A stretch of 64,000 nucleotides of DNA from Cryobacterium sp. SO1 (GTDB taxonomy: Bacteria; Actinomycetota; Actinomycetes; Actinomycetales; Microbacteriaceae). The stretch is from contig NZ_CP067394.1 of NCBI RefSeq assembly GCF_004210215.2, positions 1,116,001-1,180,000 of the forward strand, written 5' to 3'. The notes under the pieces are model-generated. The model worked only from the letters and a program-made list of their open reading frames with translations, did no database searches and was not told the DNA's origin. Shown piece by piece: positions 59,547 through 64,000 of the stretch. Each line of letters begins with the position of its first letter. The stretch's first letter is position 1. A program made the translations under genes and the position numbers.

Positions 59547-60308
59547 TCACATCGCCGACCAGCCGCCGTCTGACGCCAGGATGATGCCGGTCACGTTCGC
59601 GGAGTCTGCGCTGGCGAGCCAGGTGATGGCGGCGGCGAGCTGCTCGGAGGTGGCCACCGGCGGTAACACGTGCTGGAACACGGGCCCGAGGACCGACCCG
59701 GCCAGCGGGGAGAGCATCGGTGCCTCGATGTTGGTCTGCACCCCGCCGGGCGCAACGGCGTTGCAACGGATGCCTTGGGCCGAGTACATGACGGAGGTGT
59801 TGCGGGTCAGGCCGATCACGGCGTGCTTGGACGCCGTGTAGGCCACTCCGGCCGCGCCGCCGCGGAGGCCCGCTTCCGAGGTGACGTTCACGATCGAGCC
59901 GCCGCCGCCAGCGACCATGACGGGCAGGGCGGCGCGGATCAGGCGCATCATCCCGGTCACGTTGACGCCGAAGACCCGCTCCCAGGTGTCGTCGTCGACC
60001 TCCGCGACGGGCAGGAAACCGTCCATGATGCCCGCGACGTTGGCGACCACGTCGATGCGGCCGTTCGCCGCGGCGACCAGCCGGGTGGAGGTGTCCTCGT
60101 GGCTGATGTCGCCGTCGATCGTGACGATGTCGAGGTCGCCGTACTGGTCGACGAGCTCCTGCAGACGGGCGGGAACCACGTCGCCGGCGATCACCCTGGC
60201 GCCCTCCTGCGCCAGGCGCACGGCGCTGGCCCTGCCGATCCCGGAGCCGGCTCCGGTGACGATGGCGGTCTGGCCGGCGAACCGGCCCGGGGTCACGGCG
60301 GTGTCCAT
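59547..60308 (-). CDS. Short-chain dehydrogenase/reductase
   Basis: 253 residues of classical SDR: cofactor loop VTGAGSGIGRASA, NVAGIMDG, catalytic Ser in IVNVTSEAG and YTASKHAVIGL (Tyr and Lys). The acidic residue after the second strand (IAGDVVPARL) suggests NAD rather than NADP. Substrate unknown. The frame is open to 60383, but the ATG at 60308 has AAGGGAG 7 bases upstream and starts at the expected position. Confidence 0.85.
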   Translation of the reverse strand: MDTAVTPGRFAGQTAIVTGAGSGIGRASAVRLAQEGARVIAGDVVPARLQELVDQYGDLDIVTIDGDISHEDTSTRLVAAANGRIDVVANVAGIMDGFLPVAEVDDDTWERVFGVNVTGMMRLIRAALPVMVAGGGGSIVNVTSEAGLRGGAAGVAYTASKHAVIGLTRNTSVMYSAQGIRCNAVAPGGVQTNIEAPMLSPLAGSVLGPVFQHVLPPVATSEQLAAAITWLASADSANVTGIILASDGGWSAM

Positions 60309-60478
60309 CGGGTGCTCCCTTGCAGTCCTGACGCGGGTGGTGCGGGTGTGCCGCGGGCGTGAACCTGCGAACGCACCATTCATAGCACCGTCTGGGCGCG
60401 GCGGCTGTGGGCGGCAGTGGGCGGGAGCGACGGGAAGAACGGTGTGGAGCGCTCAGGAATGCCGGCCGAACCGGTTTG

Positions 60479-60491
60479 TAGACTTCAGGGT
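60479..60491 (+). promoter_or_regulatory. Leaderless-type -10 of the LLM oxidoreductase gene
   Basis: TAGACT at 60479-60484, 7 bases before the ATG. Confidence 0.5.
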
Positions 60492-61370
60492 ATGCGCCAT
60501 GGAATCGTGATCCTGCCCCAGTTCGAGTGGCCAGAGGCCCGCCGCAGATGGCAGGCCGCCGAAGAGTTCGGTTTCGACCACGCCTGGACCTACGATCACC
60601 TGTCTTGGCGCAGCCTGGCCGACCAGCCGTGGCACGCCACCATCCCCACGTTGTCCGCCGCCGCCGCGGTCACCGACCGGATCCGGCTGGGTACCTTCGT
60701 CGCGTCGCCGAATTTTCGGCATCCGGTGCCCTTCGCCAAGGAGATCGCCACCGTCGATGACATATCCGGCGGGCGGATGCTGCTGGGTGTGGGCTCGGGC
60801 GGAACGGGCTTCGACGCGATTGTGCTCGGCCAACCTGCCTATACGCCGCGTCAGCGGCACGAGAGGTTCGCCGAGTTCGTGACCGACCTCGACCTGCTGC
60901 TGCGCCACGAGCAGCCCGGCGTCGGCGGGATCAGCTTCGCCGGGGACTGGTTCAGGGCGGTGAATGCGCGCATGGTGGGCCGGCCGGCCCAGACCCCCCG
61001 GGTGCCGTTCGTGATCGCCGCCAATGGTCCGAACGGCCTGAAGCTGGCGGCCGAGCACGCGGCCGGCTGGGTGACCACGGGTGCCGACGGCGCCGTGGGC
61101 GACGAGTGGTGGAGCGCCGTGTCGGCCCTGGTGCGCCGGCTGGAGGACACCCTCGCCGCAGCGGGCCGGGAGCCCGGCACGCTGGACCGCTACCTTTCGC
61201 TCGACAGCGGCGGCGCCTATTCGCTGCATAGCATCGGTGCCTTCGACGACGCGGTCGGGCGCGCGGCCGAGCTCGGCTTCACCGACGTGATCAGCCACTG
61301 GCCTCGCCCCGACGGCATCTACGCCGGCTCGGAGTCGGTGCTCGACGAGGTCGCCGCCCGCCTCGCCTGA
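60492..61370 (+). CDS. LLM-class (luciferase-like) oxidoreductase, probably F420-dependent
   Basis: 292 residues of bacterial-luciferase-like TIM barrel. GFDHAWTYDHLSWR, RIRLGTFVASPNFRHP and GGRMLLGVGSGGTGFD are the family landmarks for the deazaflavin/flavin site. Actinobacterial members commonly use F420 but FMN cannot be excluded. The frame is open from 60417, but the ATG at 60492 begins the first strand (MRHGIVILPQFEWPE) and has TAGACT 7 bases before it. Confidence 0.82.
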   Translation: MRHGIVILPQFEWPEARRRWQAAEEFGFDHAWTYDHLSWRSLADQPWHATIPTLSAAAAVTDRIRLGTFVASPNFRHPVPFAKEIATVDDISGGRMLLGVGSGGTGFDAIVLGQPAYTPRQRHERFAEFVTDLDLLLRHEQPGVGGISFAGDWFRAVNARMVGRPAQTPRVPFVIAANGPNGLKLAAEHAAGWVTTGADGAVGDEWWSAVSALVRRLEDTLAAAGREPGTLDRYLSLDSGGAYSLHSIGAFDDAVGRAAELGFTDVISHWPRPDGIYAGSESVLDEVAARLA

Positions 61371-61590
61371 GCGCCCCCGGGCATCCGCACGGGCATCCAC
61401 CACCCCGCGCCGCAGCCGCCCGACCCGCACACTTGCGGCAAAGCCCCTCGCCCAGAGTGTGCCCTGAACGATCCCGGGTCCTTGCCGTGAGCCGCGGATG
61501 CTGATAGCTCTGAAAGGGTAACTCCAATGTTTTCCGGGGCGACGGCGCACAGGTGCCGGTGGATCCCGGCCGGTGAAAGGGATGCCCAGG
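61371..61590. other. Spacer upstream of the molybdoenzyme gene
   Basis: 220 bases without a supported gene. A GC-rich hairpin can form around CGGCGCAC-AG-GTGCCG (about 61544-61559) in the presumed leader. I could not fit it to a molybdenum-cofactor or other known riboswitch. Confidence 0.4.
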
Positions 61591-63969
61591 ATGACGCCCA
61601 AGAAAGTGACCACCAATCCGGTGCACGAGAGCAACCCGGCGCACCAGAAGAGCCCCGTGCACCTGGACGACACCGACGAGGCCGGTGAGTCCACTCTGGA
61701 AGTCGGCTCACCCAAGTCCTGGGCGGCGGGGGTGCCGGGCGTGTTGCACTCCACCATCCCGGCGCTGGAAGGCATGGGCATCACCCGCACCCGCAAGACC
61801 CTCCTGGCGATGAACCAGAAGGACGGCTTCGACTGCATGAGCTGTGCCTGGCCGGACCCCACCCACCGCAAGACGTTCGAATTCTGCGAGAACGGCGCCA
61901 AGGCCGTCACCTGGGAGGCCACGCCCGTCACGATCGGTACGGAATGGTGGGCCGAGCATCCGGTCAGCGACCTGCTCGGCCGCACCGACTACTGGCTGGG
62001 CATGCAAGGGCGGCTGACCGAACCCGTGTACAAGGCCGCCGGCGACGACCACTACCGGCCGATCGGCTGGGCGGAGGCGTTCAGGGTGATCGCCGACAAG
62101 CTCAACAGCCTTGACTCGCCCGACCAGGCCGCCTTCTACACGAGCGGCCGCACCTCCAATGAGGCCGCCTTCGCCTACCAGCTCTTCGTGCGCGCCTTCG
62201 GCACCAACAACCTGCCGGACTGCTCCAACATGTGCCACGAATCGTCCGGCTGGGCGATGGGCCAGACCATCGGCATCGGTAAGGCCACCATCACCTACGA
62301 CGACTTCGGCCAGGCCGACCTCATCATCGTGATGGGCCAGAACCCGGGCACCAATCACCCCCGGATGCTCACCGCCCTGGAAGAGGCGAAGGAGAACGGC
62401 GCCGAGATCGTCGCGGTCAATCCCCTGCCGGAGGCCGGCCTCAAACGTTACAAGAACCCGCAGCGGGTGAAGGGCATCATCGGGCACGGCACCGACATGG
62501 CCGACCAGTTCGTGCAGGTGCGGCTCGGCGGCGACATGGCGCTGCTGCAGGCGGTGTCCAAGCGGGTGCTCGCCGCGGAGGCCGCGAACCCGGGCACCGT
62601 TCTCGACCACGAGTTCCTGACCGAGCACTGCCAGGGCCTTGAGGAACTCACCGCGCACCTCGCCCGGGTCGACGAGAAGGCCGTACTCGAAGCCACCGGC
62701 CTCCGCGCCGCCGAGATCGACGAACTGGCCGCCCGGTACCTCCGCGCCGAGAAGGTGATCATCACCTGGGCGATGGGACTCACCCAGCACAAGAAGGGTG
62801 TCGCCACCATCAAGGAGATCATCAACCTGCTGCTGCTGCGCGGCAACATCGGCAAACCCGGCGCCGGCGCCTCGCCGATCCGCGGGCACAGCAACGTGCA
62901 GGGCGACCGCACCATGGGCATCTGGGAGCAGATGCCGCCGGCGTTCCTCGACAGCCTGGAGCGGGAGTTCGGCTTCGACCCGCCCCGCGAGCACGGTGTG
63001 GATGCCGTCGCCACCATCCGGGGGCTGCGGGATGGCCAGATCAAGGTCTTCATGGCCCTCGGCGGCAACCTGGTCAGTGCGATCAGCGACACCCAGGCCG
63101 CCGAGGCCGCCATGCACGGCGCCGAAATGACGGTGCAGGTCTCCACCAAACTCAACCGTTCGCACGCCGTGGTGGGCGATGAGGCCCTGATCCTGCCGAC
63201 CATGGGACGCACCGAGATCGACCGGCAGGCCACGGGGGAACAGTTCGTGTCGGTGGAGGACACCGTCTGCGCCGTGCATCCGTCCTGGGGCAAGGTCCGC
63301 CCGGTCGCGCCGACCCTGCTCTCCGAAGTCGCCATCGTCAGCCGCCTCGCCCGCGCCGTGCTGGGCACGAAGGTGAACGTGGACTGGACGGGCTTCGAGC
63401 GCGATTACGACCTGATCCGGGAGCACATCTCGCACGTCGTCGCCGGCTGCGAGGACTACAACACCAAGATCCGCCAGGACGGCGGCTTCCTGCTGCCGAA
63501 CGGGCCGCGCGACTCCCGCACCTTCCCCACCCCCACCGGCAAGGCGATGCTCACGGTCAACGACCTCGAGCGCCTGGAGCGGCCCGACGGCACACTCATC
63601 CTGCAGACACTGCGCTCACACGACCAGTTCAACACCACCATCTACGGCCACGACGACAGGTACCGCGGCATCAAGAAGGGCCGGCACGTGGTGTTCGTCA
63701 ACCCCAACGACCTGGTCGAGCTGGGCTTGGCCGACGAGCAGCTGGTGGATGTCTATGGTGTGCACGACGACGGGGTCGAGCGGGTCCTCCGCAGCTTCCG
63801 TGCCGTGTCGTACCCCACCGCCAGAGGATGTGCCGCGGCGTACTACCCGGAGGCGAATGTGCTCGTTCCGCTCGACCTGGTGGCCGAGGGCAGCAACACC
63901 CCGGTGTCCAAGGCGGTGATCGTGCGGTTGGAACCGGCGCACAACGTCGAAGCGGTGCTGACCGTATAG
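61591..63969 (+). CDS. FdhF/YdeP-type molybdopterin oxidoreductase
   Basis: 792 residues. An N-terminal region with DCMSCAWPDP and FEFCENG supplies three cysteines for an Fe-S cluster; the molybdopterin domain contains TSGRTSNEA, DCSNMCHESSG (Cys is the probable Mo ligand instead of selenocysteine), GQNPGTNHPRM, NPLPEAGLKRY and RGHSNVQGDR; the C-terminal domain has GHDDRYRG. The family resembles formate dehydrogenase H but in many species is linked to acid resistance and its substrate is unsettled. ATG at 61591 is chosen because AAAGGG lies about 9 bases upstream; ATG at 61582 and GTG at 61573 are alternatives. The window ends 31 bases later. Confidence 0.82.
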   Translation: MTPKKVTTNPVHESNPAHQKSPVHLDDTDEAGESTLEVGSPKSWAAGVPGVLHSTIPALEGMGITRTRKTLLAMNQKDGFDCMSCAWPDPTHRKTFEFCENGAKAVTWEATPVTIGTEWWAEHPVSDLLGRTDYWLGMQGRLTEPVYKAAGDDHYRPIGWAEAFRVIADKLNSLDSPDQAAFYTSGRTSNEAAFAYQLFVRAFGTNNLPDCSNMCHESSGWAMGQTIGIGKATITYDDFGQADLIIVMGQNPGTNHPRMLTALEEAKENGAEIVAVNPLPEAGLKRYKNPQRVKGIIGHGTDMADQFVQVRLGGDMALLQAVSKRVLAAEAANPGTVLDHEFLTEHCQGLEELTAHLARVDEKAVLEATGLRAAEIDELAARYLRAEKVIITWAMGLTQHKKGVATIKEIINLLLLRGNIGKPGAGASPIRGHSNVQGDRTMGIWEQMPPAFLDSLEREFGFDPPREHGVDAVATIRGLRDGQIKVFMALGGNLVSAISDTQAAEAAMHGAEMTVQVSTKLNRSHAVVGDEALILPTMGRTEIDRQATGEQFVSVEDTVCAVHPSWGKVRPVAPTLLSEVAIVSRLARAVLGTKVNVDWTGFERDYDLIREHISHVVAGCEDYNTKIRQDGGFLLPNGPRDSRTFPTPTGKAMLTVNDLERLERPDGTLILQTLRSHDQFNTTIYGHDDRYRGIKKGRHVVFVNPNDLVELGLADEQLVDVYGVHDDGVERVLRSFRAVSYPTARGCAAAYYPEANVLVPLDLVAEGSNTPVSKAVIVRLEPAHNVEAVLTV

Positions 63970-64000
63970 GCGCCGCACGTCGTCGGTCTCGGACCGTCCT

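Noticed and set aside
61480-61590. Possible molybdenum-cofactor riboswitch ahead of the molybdoenzyme
   Set aside because: I looked because of the gene context, but could not match the conserved core of that riboswitch; only a generic GC hairpin is visible.
1-64000. tRNA, rRNA, CRISPR, insertion sequence or prophage
   Set aside because: No cloverleaf, regular spacer array, transposase, integrase or phage structural gene was found on either strand.

Overview
The window is high-GC DNA (strong G/C preference at third codon positions, frequent GTG starts) from an actinobacterium. The protein set (DapC/DapD/DapE, DUF3117, TatB, Mrp, DUF3107, AdnA/AdnB, UvrD2, mycoredoxin, F420/LLM-type oxidoreductase) and the style of the small membrane proteins point to the family Microbacteriaceae; a Cryobacterium-like organism is my best guess, but genus cannot be fixed from sequence reading alone. 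It is chromosomal housekeeping DNA. I see no insertion sequence, prophage, CRISPR array, rRNA or tRNA gene.

Layout. 1-5.7 kb: lysine/diaminopimelate genes (3' end of dapC, divergent dapD and dapE) with citrate synthase and a PIG-V-like membrane protein. 5.7-13.4 kb: DUF3117, an O-methyltransferase, tatB, a secreted alanine/proline-rich protein, a GabD2-like aldehyde dehydrogenase, Mrp, DUF1003, a soluble MgtE-like CBS protein and a GSP17M-like protein. From memory this order recalls the M. tuberculosis Rv1201c-Rv1234 interval. 13.4-17.6 kb: aminopeptidase P, a membrane-anchored EEP hydrolase, a PHP phosphoesterase and a lipoprotein. 17.7-32.5 kb: RhlE-type helicase, ferritin-like protein, DUF3107, the AdnA-AdnB helicase-nuclease pair, an APH-fold protein lacking kinase catalytic residues, NudC, UvrD2 and an orphan E1/ThiF-like zinc protein; this recalls Rv3196-Rv3211. 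32.6-49.3 kb: mixed metabolism (SDR, SGNH protein, DUF2207, SNF2 ATPase, PfkA, mycoredoxin, NUDIX, two nucleobase permeases, carboxylesterase, aspartase). 49.4-52.5 kb: a lipoprotein peptidase divergent from a TetR regulator with a clear operator-like palindrome between them. 52.5-64 kb: FAH protein, Ada/AlkA-type repair protein, PrsW, FKBP, a protealysin-like M4 protease with its emfourin inhibitor, SDR, LLM oxidoreductase and a FdhF/YdeP-type molybdoenzyme.

Two regulatory themes run through the window. First, at least 18 genes have a TANNNT hexamer placed exactly 6 or 7 bases before the start codon, the signature of leaderless transcripts; dapD and dapE share one such element read from both strands. 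Second, intergenic palindromes occur as related copies, notably an AACTGTGA...TCACAGTT hairpin at 2.2 kb and again at 41.9 kb, both between convergent genes. The most notable gene set is the AdnAB/NudC/UvrD2 block, in which two accessory genes (pseudokinase and E1-like protein) each overlap the 3' end of a DNA-repair helicase on the opposite strand.
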